DNA from: Juglans regia
Lineage: Eukaryota > Streptophyta > Magnoliopsida > Fagales > Juglandaceae
Length of the DNA stretch: 64,000 nt
Direction: 5' to 3'
Assembly: GCF_001411555.2 (NCBI RefSeq)
Contig: NC_049901.1
Coordinates: 33,304,838 to 33,368,837, forward strand
The notes beneath the pieces were generated by a model. It was not told the DNA's origin, made no database searches, and saw nothing but the letters and a program-made list of their open reading frames with translations. Numbering within the stretch: position 1 is the first letter of the stretch; every line of letters starts with the position of its first letter. The position numbers and the translations under genes were made by a program. Of the stretch, positions 10,801 to 22,700 are shown one piece after another.

Positions 10801-12496
10801 TTCATACCATAAATAAGAAGTTCACAGTTCGCTCTATGTACAAGCCGCTGTCTAGTCCGAATGTAGTGCACTCTTTTCCTTGGAAGTGTATATGGAGAAG
10901 TAAGGTTGCTTTCTTTAGTTGGACAGCTTCTCTTGGGAAAATTCTGACCTTGTACAATCTTAGGAAGCGTGGACTAACTGTCATGGATTAGTGCTACATG
11001 TAAAAAAATGTGTCAAATCAGTGGATCATTTGTTACTTCATTGTGAGATGGCAAGGGTGTTATGGTGTGAGGTCTTTAATAGGATTGGAGTGGCGTAGGC
11101 GATGCCTAGGAGGGTAGTGGATCTTTTCGCTTGTTGGAGAGGTCTTAGGGGTAACTCTCAAATTGCCACTGTTTGGAACATGATCCCTTTATGGTCTTGT
11201 GTGGTGTATATGGTTTGAGAGGAAAGAGCGATGTTTTGAAGATAAGGAACGCTCAGTGGACGAACTTAGATGTTTCTTTTTCAACACCTTATTTCTTTGG
11301 GCTTCAGCCATTGTATTCAATGGAACTAGTGTCCATGATTTCCTCTTTTTTTTTTGTAGTTCCTAACATGTAACTAGGTTTCCGCATCTGTATACTTCAT
11401 GTGTACTTGGGCTATACCTATTTACTTGTCTCAATAAAACTTTTCTTATATGTCAAAAAAAAGATAGTTACACTGTGCAACTAGAAACAACCAATGTTGT
11501 ACTTGGATTGTGCCTTTGATTGAAGTCTAATTACTTATCAAAAAAGAAACAACCTAAGTTGTGCTGGATTACCAATAATAACTCCAAATATATCCATTCA
11601 ACTGTTACAAAACTGGTAAATGAACCTCGTTTAGGGTAGTGAGTTCTCACGAGAGAGAGAGAGAAGTCCTGCGGTACTAATATTGAAGAACCTATTTTCC
11701 AATAGCCAAACAGCTCCATAACCGAAACTGAAGTGAACTTCCCAGCCAACACAACGTAATATTAGACCCAATTATTAAAATCCTTCATCATTTCTAGTCT
11801 TTTCACAGTGTGCAACCAGAGGAAACGGGAACAAAACCAAATTTCCACACTACACAAAGCAAATGGAAAAACTACTTATAAAAAAAGTAAATGGAAAAAT
11901 AAAAATGTTCTAAGAAAATCCAGAACAAATCACAAGAAGATCAAACGGGAAATGAATCAAATGTTAACAAAATCCCAGGTTTTCAATTTACTGAATAAAT
12001 ATAAAGAGAGTAATCGAAGTTAATTTTAATACATAAATAAATAAAAAAGTCAACAATAAAGGCTCAAACTTGAAGGGTATCGCAGAAAGAATATACCGGA
12101 ATGGGGTGGTCGATTCAAACTCCTCTGTCTACGATTCAGATGAACATTCTTGGATCCGAACAGAGAGTAAAATCCCAAAGAAGAAAGGCCCTTGGAGCTA
12201 TAGTACTCATGACAGGGTTCGAAAGCGAGGCAGGAGCTCATAAGGCCCTGAATGCTCGATCCACACAGGGAGGAAATCGAGCCCGTCCGAGGTTCGGAGC
12301 TGCATTTGGACAAGACCCTCCTCCTGCCGCGAGCCCATTTGCTCTGTCTCTTGCTGGAACCGAACATGGACGGGCACGCGGAGTGGTCTGCGCCGCACGT
12401 GACCGACATGCAAGTAGCGACCAACCACGTGCAAAGCGGAGATGTCACACACGACGCATCCATGACAGACGTACAAGAAGAAGAAGACGACGACAA
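4881..12496 (-). CDS. KAS2: 3-oxoacyl-[ACP] synthase II, chloroplastic (partial: C-terminal exon(s) absent)
   Basis: KAS II (FAB1) condenses malonyl-ACP with palmitoyl-ACP in plastids and so controls the C16/C18 ratio. Exons on the minus strand, transcript order: 12496-12097, 9672-9467, 9391-9188, 8139-8029, 7932-7837, 7658-7613, 7512-7433, 7118-7050, 6558-6474, 5264-5110, 4961-4881. All have GT/AG borders and together give 511 codons in frame. Exon 1 carries the transit-peptide region with [14 protein letters not shown], typical of KAS II rather than KAS I. The condensing-enzyme triad is present: Cys320 (STACATS), His460 (NAHATST) and His496 (MTGHLLG). A second Met at codon 12 (12463) fits the family start better than codon 1. 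The final ~58 codons, including the glycine-rich GFGGHN motif, are not in the window. Introns hold a hAT-like element, LINE pieces and a hairpin. Confidence 0.93.
4960..5013 (-). repeat. Micro-insertion of a LINE 3' tail at a KAS II splice acceptor
   Basis: The direct repeat aactgtcaaaaggagaga (4960-4977) recurs as aactgtcaaaaagagaga (4996-5013). Between them are 18 bases that read acttat plus poly(A) on the minus strand. That is the 3' end of the local LINE families. The duplicated segment contains the AG acceptor of KAS II exon 11, so a second, upstream acceptor copy now exists. Confidence 0.75.
6138..6183 (+). repeat. Micro-insertion of a retroelement tail
   Basis: The imperfect direct repeat ttgattcactgcaac (6138-6152) and ttgatgcactgcaac (6169-6183) flanks 16 bases, cgat plus poly(A) plus t. 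The cgat-poly(A) end matches the element at 40824-40889. It lies in KAS II intron 9. Confidence 0.65.
6195..6279 (+). mobile_element. LINE 3'-end fragment
   Basis: The text cctgtgtacatgggcttcgc followed by a TTTGATGAATA-like motif and cttatc-poly(A) (6271-6279) matches the 3' end of the LINE at 38930-39010. Only the terminal ~80 bases are present, inside KAS II intron 9. No clear target duplication is seen. Confidence 0.6.
6693..6868. repeat. Near-perfect hairpin in KAS II intron 8
   Basis: Arms at 6693-6751 and 6810-6868 are inverted copies of each other with about three mismatches over 58 bases, separated by a 58-base loop. Both arms contain tcatttgcatttatcc. Transcribed either way it would fold into one long stem. 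It looks like a recent inverted duplication. I see no transposon termini. Confidence 0.7.
8298..9048. mobile_element. Non-autonomous hAT-like element in KAS II intron 3
   Basis: The element starts TAGTGTT and ends AACACTA. It is bordered by the exact 8-bp direct repeat agcagatg at 8290-8297 and 9049-9056. The 8-bp duplication and TAG...CTA ends are hAT hallmarks. Internal text includes gagcctaggcgataagcac, a motif I associate with plant hAT MITEs. No transposase frame is present. Confidence 0.75.
10305..11462 (+). mobile_element. 5'-truncated LINE in KAS II intron 1
   Basis: The fragment aligns with 37535-39010 of the long LINE: the end of the reverse-transcriptase domain, the zinc-binding reverse-transcriptase (zf-RVT) segment with [16 protein letters not shown] at 10877-10924, and the 3' end with tgtcaaaaaaaa (poly(A) 11455-11462). 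Stops break the frame. It lies antisense to KAS II. Confidence 0.75.
11483..11562 (+). repeat. Micro-insertion of a LINE 3' tail (44 bp)
   Basis: The direct repeat agaaacaaccaatgttgt (11483-11500) recurs as agaaacaacctaagttgt (11545-11562). The 44 bases between end in ttacttatc plus poly(A), the LINE family 3' end. It lies in KAS II intron 1, just downstream of the larger LINE fragment. Confidence 0.7.
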
Positions 12497-12763
12497 AAAA
12501 AAACGAAGAAGACCCCAGAAGATGAAATCGAAAATCCAGATGGAAAGAAATGAACTTGGGTTTGATTATGTTAATCTAGGCGAGGAAGAAGATGAAGGTG
12601 TTCATGGATGGTTGAGATGTAAATGAGGAAGGCATAGAGATAGAAGTGGTAGCACTGGTGAACAAAGGGTGAGAAAGAAAGAAGGGAAAAGTTGCATTCG
12701 GTTTTTTGTCGGGTGTTTGGATTGGGAAAAGCTTTGAGGCGCCAAGTTTTGGGCAATCTGAGT

Positions 12764-12839
12764 CCTCCGCAGTCCGCAGTCCGCAGTCCTCACTCCTCAG
12801 AAGAGGCTGCCAATCTCTCTCTCTCTCTCTCTCTCTCTC
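12764..12839. repeat. Simple repeats in the KAS II 5' leader/promoter
   Basis: Tandem gcagtcc units (about 12767-12788) are followed by a CT run of about 25 bases (12814-12839). On the gene strand this is a GA tract roughly 320-345 bases upstream of the start codon. CT/GA tracts are frequent in plant 5' leaders. I cannot place the transcription start. Confidence 0.5.
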
Positions 12840-12924
12840 GGTCTTTCTACAATATGAAGGAAAGGCTATATTCAAAATTAAATAAACAAAAACAAAAATA
12901 AATTCTGAAAATTTCCTAGTGGCT

Positions 12925-13080
12925 GGTTTGAATATAGAAATGAGATAAAATGAAATAAGTTAAATAAAATATTATTAAAATATTATTTTTTAAATTTATT
13001 ATTATTTAAAAATTTTAAAAAATTAAATTATTTATTATATTTTATATAAAAAATTATAATGATGAGATATATATTCTTAT
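12925..13080. repeat. Diverged copy of the ATCTC MITE family (reverse orientation)
   Basis: The text ggctggtttgaatatagaaa then tgagataaaatgaaataag, and at the other end tataatgatgagatatatattc, follows the same order as the family copies at 1-190 and 384-744 read in reverse. It is non-coding. Confidence 0.5.
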
Positions 13081-15280
13081 GTGCTGTTATAAAGCATGTC
13101 TTGCTTGGATCATTTTAAGCAAATACCCTTCAAGTGATCAAAAAGACATCACTACCCCAAGATCATGCTCTCTTTATATAAATCAGTATCTAAAATCTTC
13201 CATCATCATTATTGATTAATAATACTACTTACCCCTATTGACCAGAATAAAGTTTTGATTTGAAGTGTAGGTTTTGGTTCTTGGCCACATGAATTGGCCT
13301 TTCTGAGTTCTGTGGTCCATTAGTGTTTTTTTTATTTTTTTTGCTCAGGAGCAAGTATATATGGTGGGGCATGGGGAAGAGTAGTTGTAGTTTTTTTTGT
13401 ATATTCTTGGTGGTTAACCAGTCATGAGATGCTATTCTCTTTTGTATATAATTTGAGGAAAAAACAACTAAATTCACCAAGCATATGTCGTCATGTATTT
13501 AATGCTATGGATCCTACACAACTGATGTTTATGCATGCTCGCTCCTCTTACAATAAACCAGACATTTACACTTTGTTAGCATGCTTTTTAACTTTGGTTG
13601 AGAATGTCTGAGTTGATGCATCCTTCCATGGAAATGAATAAATAAATTAATGGAAAAATGAGAACATAGAGGTAATGAAAGTGGAATTCTCTTACCAAAT
13701 GCATCAAAAAACATTAAGATACATGAGATATCAAAATAATGGGGCAAATAGAATTTCTACTTATTTTACCTTTGCATAAGGGTGAGCACCAACTGACCCG
13801 AGTAGTGTTTAGGACTGACCCGACCCGACCCAACCCAAGTTTGATGAGTAATAAAACTTTTATTCTCAAGAGATCGAGATACAAACGAAATTAATGTGAG
13901 ATCGAGTTTGAAAGAGGTGCAAGGACACAAACGCAGAGAGAAAGCGAGAGTGAGAGGAACTAACAGGGGAAGTCGAAATGAAACCTTAACGTCAACCGTA
14001 ATAGAGTGGGAAAGCTCGTCATGGTTGCAGCTGCGTTCGATGACATCGATGTGTAGATCCTACTGGCTCTAGCTGTGGCCCTCGTGAGTGACTTTGGTTT
14101 TCATCGAACCCGCGATGAAATGGGCATTTTTTGCAAAGCATCCGATATGGGTTTTATGGGGATTCTTGGATGATGCTTGGACCGAGCTCCTCACAGTTGA
14201 TGCAAGCAAGCTCTGATTTTCTTCTTCAATTTAATTTCGTTCGTTCGTGTAGTTTATAAGGTTTGGTTTTTTTCCGCGATGAAATGTATTGTTTTGTTTT
14301 TCCAAATTGGCATAAAACTGAGAATTTACCTTGTGGTTGAACAATGGATCAACAATCCGTATAACATGTTCCAACTCATGCTTTAAATTGACTGCAAGTG
14401 GTTATGATGACAGAGAGAAATGGGGAGGGATGGCAATTAGGGTTTGAGATCAATTGTGAAAACGTGTAGTCGGTTTCAACGGATTCGACCCGCAAGCTAT
14501 TTCAAATCACTTTTTCGAATCTGGTTAGATCGGATCTTACGGACAGACCATATTACATATTTTTTTGCAATGCCCTACCTTTGCATTGCTCCAAATAACA
14601 ATAAAAATAAATGAATAGTATAGATTCTGCCATTGAGGGGAGCTATTTTTCTGGAATTGATTATTCAGCCAGCACGTGAGTATTGTCGAGTATAGGAAAG
14701 TTAGGACAATTGGCTGAGGATGATACATCACCAAGAAGTACATACTTTGGCTAAAGTCAAAACTTTTAAAGAGGTTAATCTACATTGGACTAATCATTCT
14801 AAAGTCAAAATAATAATATAATATTATATATTTTAATAATTTTTTTTATTTTTATATTTTACAAATACACTCCATATATTAATTAATAATTTAATTTTTA
14901 TTGTCCAAATAAATTATTTAACATGAAAAATAAAGGAAAAGAAAGAGAAGGAAGGGAGAGAGGAGACGTGGGAGTGAGTGAGAAAAGTGAGAATATTTTT
15001 TAATAAAATATTATTTTGGTTGATAAACAGTAAATCATCAAATATAGTTTTGACTAGTTCAATACAATTAATTTTAAAAAACCTTAGTCAAAATTTAGAC
15101 TTGTCTGGCATTTGGTTAAGCCAATATCAATATTCTAATAATTAGATGAAAAAATTAAAAATTAAAAATTTTTATGTTTGAGTAATATTCAAAAAGAAAA
15201 TAAAGTGAAAAATTTTAAGATTGAAAGAAATGAGAGAAACCATCTATGTTGTCAGACAACCCCTAACTTTTCTTTGGAAA
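13081..15280. other. Intergenic stretch without recognised gene
   Basis: No frame here shows family features. The part from about 13780 to 14530 contains repeated gacccgacccgaccc-like text at its left end and gattcgacccgcaag at its right. It may be a decayed DNA element, but I cannot define termini. The rest is AT-rich. Confidence 0.5.
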
Positions 15281-15329
15281 ATGATAGAGCCACCGGCTCT
15301 CGCTGGGAGTCATCGCTGGCTCTATCATG

Positions 15330-15640
15330 TGTTTTTTAATATGTTTTTTTTATAATTATTTTTATATAAAAATTTTTAACAATTTTAAATATTTAAAAAA
15401 AATAAAAAATAATAATATTATTAAAAAATACTTCATTAATCATGAAGTAAAAAAAAAATTATTTTTTTATTTCACTTCGTGATTAAGGAAGTATTTTTTA
15501 ATAATTTTTTTTACTTCATGATTAAGGAAGTATTTTTTAATAATATTATAAATTTATTTTATTTTTTAAAATATTAAAAAATATTAAAAAAATTTATATA
15601 AAAAATAATTATAAAAAAAACACATAAAAAAATACATACT
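15330..15640. repeat. AT-rich fold-back element
   Basis: Text near the left, gtgttttttaatatg then tttttttataattattttta, is mirrored near the right as taaaaaataattataaaaaa then aacacata. Internal arms contain cttcattaatcatgaagta and its inverted forms near 15470 and 15515. The centre is near 15470. It is likely a fold-back MITE and is non-coding. Confidence 0.55.
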
Positions 15641-15699
15641 AAAACCAACGGAAGCCACCAACAATACCTCTAGCATTACTCCTTTCTTTTGCATGTGAG

Positions 15700-18590
15700 T
15701 AGTTTCATCGGAAAGAATGGACAGTTTAAACAAAAATAAAAAATAAAAAATAAAAAAAGGTTAGAGACTATAATAGCTTTATTTTCTTGTACTTATATCG
15801 TGTGATGTGTGTACTGCATCAGGACTGAGATGTCATATGATAAACAAAAAGACATTTTCACTTTTCGTTTGTTTTTCTCACTTTCCTAGTAATTGTAATG
15901 TGAAGAATTATAAAGAACCTTGTTAACTAGTCAAGACTGAAATTAGGTTTGTATCCTTGACTGCATTCAACTTATCTTAATATCTAAATATTGAATTCAT
16001 TCACAAATATACATAACTCAGCTGGTTTTAACACTGTTTCTTGATATAACACGTCACTGACATTATCTAGGGGTTCCTGACTTTCTCTCTCTTTTTGTTG
16101 TGTTTTTTCTTCCGTCATGATAAGTCTGCCTCTCTCTCTCTCTCTCCCTCTCTCTTTCCCGTCCTTCTTCTTCCCCAAACCGTCTGTAACGAAGGCAACC
16201 TTCCCGTGCCATGACTTTGCTATCTGGAATGGTGGGTGACTTTCTTTATTTCTACCGCGCAATTATTTTTGTAGTAGTTATTAAATAATATATACACAAA
16301 TATTGAAATAAAATGTGAGCAAGATACTGTTATCTTTTAACTGATAATTATTTAAATTTTTTTATAAATTTCGAGTAAGAAAAAGTTTGCACAAAAAATA
16401 TTTTGCATGTATTGAGGAAATTTATGTTTGATTTTTGTTATTTATTACTTAAAGATTTAAATAAATTAATATTCAATCATTACAACAACTCTTCAATCAT
16501 TAATGTGATTCATACATTTTTCAATTTCTCATAAGTACATCTAAATTCATCTTAACATCCAAATATATCAAACTCATCTTAGGTGAGACTCACAAAAATC
16601 ACTATATCATCTCCACTCATTACTATTCATAAAGAATTCAGTTTATTTCAATTCATCTCAATATCCAAACGCAACCTTGTAGACCGTTAAAACCAAAAAA
16701 AATTGAAAAAAGAATGATACAAGTGGGAGGCTAATAGTTGCAGGACCAATCCTCAGAGTTACCAAACTTAGGATAAAACCTTTGGGGGTGGCTTTGGTAG
16801 CAAGGGCTTTGGTTTTAGTAATATGCTCTCTCCATTTAAGGTTTGAATTTTTTTAGGTGTAAATAATTTTTAGAGTTTATCAAAATCTTTGTCGAGAGTC
16901 TGTATACCCTTCAAATTATTCAAAATTTTACTTTCTTGCATCTGATGTCAATAAAAAAAAAAAAACAAAGTGAGAATAGAAAAATAGAATCAAAAGTGAG
17001 CAAATCATTCTTCTATATCTTAGTGTATGAATGCCTTACAAGAGAAAAAGAAAGGAAAGAAAAATGTAGGTTAGAATTTGCAATAGCAACTTAAGGAACA
17101 GTTATTCCAATACAAAGTGCAAAAAACCTATTCTGAACCAGACTTCCATCAACACATGTTTGCACCTTCACAAACAAACCCTGAAGAAAGACAAAAAAAA
17201 AAAAACTTGAGGTCAGTCCAATCTATTAATTATTCACTTGCTAAAATGTTTGGCACCATCCGTCAATTTCAAATCTCACCACCACATATCTTAGGGCTAA
17301 GATAATCATTCCCTTTTTGTTTTTGCGAAGAAAGTTAATGGATTACTTCAACTTTACTCATGTGTTGGATACCGTGACATTCGGTGGTCCACTTCCGTAG
17401 GTTGTTTGATTCAGGATCGCGAAAGCTGACCGGATTGAAGGTCCGGATCTTTAATATTCATTAAGCATGTATAAAATGTTAAAGAGACAATTTAATTTTA
17501 ATTTTACTAATTTAATTAATTTTTTGTATTAATTAAAAAGAGAGAAAGAGAGAGAGGAATGTTCATGGATTGAATTGGACTGAATGAACCGATAGCTAAC
17601 GGTTTGGTCCATAAAAAATGATTGACCAAAATTTTCGATCCAAAACCCCTCAGACTGAACCGATTACACCTCTAATATCTATTAGGGATGGTGCTAAAAA
17701 AAAAAAAAAATCACAAAAATGCACATCGGTGCACTTCATTAGTCTCTTCAGCATTTTCCATCTATCAAACAACATGCTGCAATATGTCAATTCCAAATGT
17801 TAGGAAAAGTTGTAACATGGATTGGCTGGAGAGGTTGGACTGTAGGTGTTTTGTTAAAGGAAAATGTTTAGGATAGCGATGCATCGGTTAGATGCACTTG
17901 TACCTGTCGCTCCTCACTTTGAAACCTGAGAATATTCATCTAGAAGATCCATAACCAAAGAAGCCATTGGAGTGTTTAGCATGTGGAGACATGGAGATAG
18001 GATGGTGCGTGAGGCTCATGTGCATTTCTAAAATCAAGTTAATCAACATTGTCGCTCTCACCCTGTAGATCGGTGGCCTCGAAGTTCATTGGGATGGCAC
18101 ATGTTGCTATGAAGAGGTTGAAACCTAGTAGATTGGTCTATTCCACTTTAGAATGAAAAAAGAACAAAAAATTTTCAAAAAAAAAAAAAAAACCATACAA
18201 GCCTTGGAGGAAAGGTGAGGAAGGAAGAAGGGTAGGGAAGAATATACTGTGTCAAAACTCCCCGCTTCTCCAATAAGGTAAATATGGGCTGATATTTTTA
18301 AATAGAAGTTAGAGAGTAAGGAAGATAGATGAGAGATGTCTCTTGAACTTTGATGGGATTCTGGTTTGAGCAAAGCAACGAGGAAGAAAATAATATACTT
18401 TGCAATATATTTGAAGGTAAGGCAATCAAATAAGCAACATTTCACATGGGAGTTATGAAAGTTTAGTAGGCTTGTTTGGCGTCAAGACATGTTTCATAAA
18501 CACCACGGGCATATAATCATATTATTAAGAAATAATCTTCGGATCAGCCACTGTTTCGCAACAATCAGACCATACTTGATATGCAGGATT
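15700..18590. other. Intergenic stretch: AT-rich, CT tract, ATCTC-type remnant
   Basis: No gene is recognised. A CT-rich tract lies at about 16129-16160. At 16490-16678 there is text such as tcaattcatctcaatatcca that resembles the ATCTC MITE family. At 17560-17690 gaaccgat/ggtttggtcc motifs suggest another decayed element. Reading frames here are short and lack recognisable domains. Confidence 0.45.
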
Positions 18591-18607
18591 TTATTTTATT
18601 TCCTTTA

Positions 18608-18775
18608 ACAAAACTTGAGGAGAGATAGGTTGGAAGAGAGGTCGAGAAGAACTTGAAGAGAGAGAAGTCGAAAAGAAAGAGCTTGAGGAGAGAGAGAGGG
18701 GGGCTGAGGAGAGCTTGAGGAAGGGGAAAGAAAGGAAGGAGGAGAGAGAGACAGAGGGATGAGAGAGATTGAAAG
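18608..18775. repeat. Polypurine (GA-rich) tract
   Basis: About 165 bases on the plus strand are almost all A and G with blocks of gagagaga and gaggag. The reverse-strand frame through it is serine/leucine-rich low complexity, not a protein family. Such tracts can bind GAGA-type plant factors, but no gene is nearby. Confidence 0.55.
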
Positions 18776-18862
18776 TAATGGCTGAATGTGACATAAAGTT
18801 GAAAAAATGTGTGGAGTGTATGATAAAATAGTGACTGATGTATAGCAAGATTCTATTATTAA

Positions 18863-19440
18863 GGGTTAACTACTAAAATAGTCGTTGTAGTTTTTTCTTT
18901 AGATAGATTACTTTCCAAATCTTAAAAATGAACTTTTTCATCTTTATGTTTTTAATTTTGAACATTTTAATCATTTTGTTAAGATCTGTTAGGCTGGTTA
19001 ATGAAGTCCTTACTACGTGGCTTAGAAGCCACAGCATTGCCATAAGATTATGCCATGTGTCACAATAGTTAAAAAGACAAAATTTGATTTTTTTAAAATA
19101 AAAGAAAAAAATGAAAAAATTCTAAATAAAAAAAAAAAACAAAAAATGTCAAAAATAAGAGAAAAAAGGTGTAAGTTTTTTAAAAAAAATTAGAAAATAA
19201 GATTAAAAGGAGAAAATGATCAAGCCAGCCAATGAGATTATTTTTTTTTTAATTTTTTTCTTTGTAAGTTTTTAGTTTTTTTTTTAATTTTTATTTAATA
19301 TGACAAACAGCAAAATTTTATTGGTGATGACATGGCTTATAAACTATGTGGCATGGACTCCATTAGTCAGTCTTAACGAATATGTAATAAAAGGATTAAA
19401 ACGAGAAAAGTCAAGGAGTAATCATCTAAAACCAATAAGC
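18863..19440. repeat. Large imperfect inverted repeat, probable MITE
   Basis: Text at about 18960-18995 (cattttaatcattttgttaa then gatctgttag) is mirrored at about 19365-19405 (gtcttaacgaatatgtaata then aaaggattaaaac). The middle is A/T-rich. It lies far from any gene. Confidence 0.45.
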
Positions 19441-19514
19441 TTCTGTATTTATAATATAATAAGGCCATTTCAAAGATGCTAATAGACTCGAGGTGATCCT
19501 CCCTTAACTTAAGC

Positions 19515-19715
19515 CTTTTGTTTTCAAGATTAAAATTTAAAATTTTAAAAATTTCACATTTTATCGTTACAAAATTTTTATATAATATAAAATAAATAAT
19601 TTAATTTTTTTAAATCTTAAAATAAAAATAATATTAAAAAAATATATTTTAATAATATTTTATTTAATTTTTTAATTTTAATATCAATTTATCTCATCTC
19701 ATCTCAAAATAAGTC
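19515..19715. repeat. Copy of the ATCTC MITE family
   Basis: AT-rich body text followed by ttatctcatctcatctc near 19691 shows the same body and ATCTC block as 1-190, in reversed order. It is non-coding. Confidence 0.45.
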
Positions 19716-22700
19716 TTCAAAAAGAGTCTAAAGACTCGGAGAGTAACAAAAAGCAGTGCTCACATTACTAATTTTTTATGTATTAGTAGCTAAGCGAAGT
19801 ATTTAGAACTCCCGATCTATATTGGTTATCTAAAAAATGAGTTTTCGGGGAAGGTCGTTGAAAAAGTGCAAGCAAAATACTTTAAATATTTTTTTATGAA
19901 GTTATATATATTATATGGTTCATCTCCACTATGCAAGATTTCTGGTTGTCTTGGCCTACTCTTTTGCTCAACGTGCACGGCATTAATTCTTATTATTATT
20001 TTTGCACCAATTGCTATGGAGTATGGACATGACGTGATTAGAGAGTAATCTAATTTGGAAAATACATACCCATAAAAAAAATCAAACAAAAGTAATCCCA
20101 CAAAATAATATGTTTTGATGTGGTTTATCAAATTATAAAGTTACTTTTTTTGTAAAATAGATCTAACGGATCATATAAAATTACATCAGTTTGTGAGATT
20201 ACTTTTGTATAATCTCTTTGTGGCTATAGCACTACTATGAAAGTTTTTTAAAATCTTCAAAAATGTCAATTTCATCATGCACAATCTTGTTAGCATAGCC
20301 CCTTTCATATCACCGATATGAAATCATCAATTATCCTAAATGTTTAAATTGATGCGAAGATATAGACTTTATATTTATTTTATATATCAACACTCTCCCT
20401 CACGTGTAGGTCAAACTATCCCTCAATAAGTGGGCTCAACACGTAGAATATTTAATTAAATGAGATAGAGTGTAGAGTCATGATTTGAATTCAAGACCTC
20501 TACTCTTATACCACGTGAAATCATCCCTTATTTAAAAAACTTAATTGATGAAAAACGATAAATTTTATTATTTATTTTAACCAGAATCAACATTAAACCG
20601 AGCATGCAATGCCAAATCAAAGGTTGTTTGGTGTTAAAGAAGTCCAAAACTCGTGTCTTAAGGGGGGAAAAAAAAAAGAAAAGGTACTTGTAATATTGTT
20701 CTAGGAATCAATGTGCTTACCTAATCAAGTTTGACCAACCACAATCATACATCACTTACATGTTATTATTTATTTAGAATTTTAGAGGGATGAAATATTC
20801 CAATACCCTTTTAGTTTTACGTTATTCGTCTTCATTTTCATCCCGTTTATGTCAATATTTTTGTGATGAGAAAAATTCCAAATTTTCAACAAAAATGAAA
20901 TTGCCTCCGTAATGATCTATGTAGGGTAATAAATAACAAGGTTACTGCACAAATTGCCAGAGATCGACTCCTTTAAATTTGAGTTAGGCTTGATGAATTC
21001 GTTTATTTACAAATACAAAACTATGATAAATTATTAAACGATACAAATCTTTATGAAGATGAAGTTATAAACTATGGACAATCATTAAAATCTGAAGATA
21101 ATATTATAAGTTATAATATAAATAATTTCTGTGACAAAATTGATTAGCTTCTGAACAAACTCAGATAATAAATGAGATTTTTGTGATATATAAAAATTGT
21201 TTTGAGTAAAAAATTATCTACACAGATCTTGAACACTCGTTACTCAAATGAGATTCAAGTGCTTTTATTGATTTCAATAAAGGGTTCTGCTATTCATCAA
21301 TTACTATTTAGTATTTACTCTTAAACTCCATAGTGATAACTTTTTCTTTATTTTTTCGTAGGATGTGGTGTGTGTATAGTGAATAATAATTGATAAGAAG
21401 AATTATTCTCTAATAAATCACTCCTGAATCATATCATTACAGACATAAATTGATAAAATTACTTATAGAAAAAACACTAACTGTATTTAAAAAAATCTTA
21501 CTATTCCATGTGTCAATTTTTAATATGATAAAAATTAGGAAATTTTAATTCAAAATTTGAATTTAAAAAAAAAATTAAAATATGTAATTTACGTATATAT
21601 GCAAAATTATAAATACATGTAGGAGTACTCTATATACCCATAAACAATCTCCGAGATATCTTAGTAATAATTGACTTCATATATATTTTCCAAACCAACT
21701 ATTCTTTTAGGTAGATGTACTTCGAAAGAAAGAAAGGAAAAAAAAAACTTAAAAAACTTAAAGCTTCCACTGGTCGCTAAGAAGATGGTAAAGAGTAGGG
21801 GAAAAATAATCCTGGTACAACCATTTATAACGTGGACTAGGATGTCTCCAGTCCTAACGACAACCAAGTAGATAGGTAATTACTCAATTCCAACATTAAA
21901 CTACCCAATAATGAACATAAATACAACAAAATAAAGTGAGATGGTGAAAGAAAAGGAAACATGAGCAGAATTAATCAATTTGGGAAGTGAAGATTGGTGA
22001 GCCAAACTCGTATTTTCTCAACCAAATTTCTGAATTTTTCTCAGCAACCAATCAACACATTTGCTCTTATCTCATGCTGCTAATAATAATAATAATAATA
22101 ATGGGAAAAAGAAAATTAAAGAGAAGGACATTCAACTACCTTTCCTTTTTCGACCTCAGTCTAAAAGTCTCAACCATATATCCTTAAAACTCTACTTCTT
22201 AATTAAGACTACTCTTTTTTTTTTTCTGTCTTTTTTTCACTATGTTTTTTAATTTTTCTGAATTTGCCCACAAAGAAAATATTTAAGAAAACACACGTGA
22301 GGGGTTCTCATGAGATGCTCTCCAACTATAGAAAGAAACATTGAGAAATTTTCAGTGCAATCTGATCTGCTGCCCATTTCTATTCCTCGTCACCAAACAA
22401 GTGGGTTGCCAACCAATGGGATATGTATGTAGACGTTAGGTTTACTACAATAGTGTAGATAACATGGCTTGTCTATATAAATTATACTATAAATATCTTG
22501 ATATTGCATTTGGATAGATAGGCATGCATGAGATTGCGGTGGAAAATATAGTTTATACTTTTAGGACTTATAACTTATAACTTCAGTAATAACGTTTACT
22601 ATTAAAACGTTATTGATTGTTTGGTAACCATATGTTTAAAGTACTTTCAAATATGTTACATTTGTTCAGAAACAAATTAAAAAAGTATTTTTTTCAGATA

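Noticed and set aside
12101..12626. Plus-strand open frames opposite KAS II exon 1
   Set aside because: They are antisense shadows of the GC-rich, serine-rich transit-peptide exon, with arginine-rich low-complexity translation and no family.
22079..22102. TAA repeat as a special element
   Set aside because: Simple microsatellite without flanking structure.
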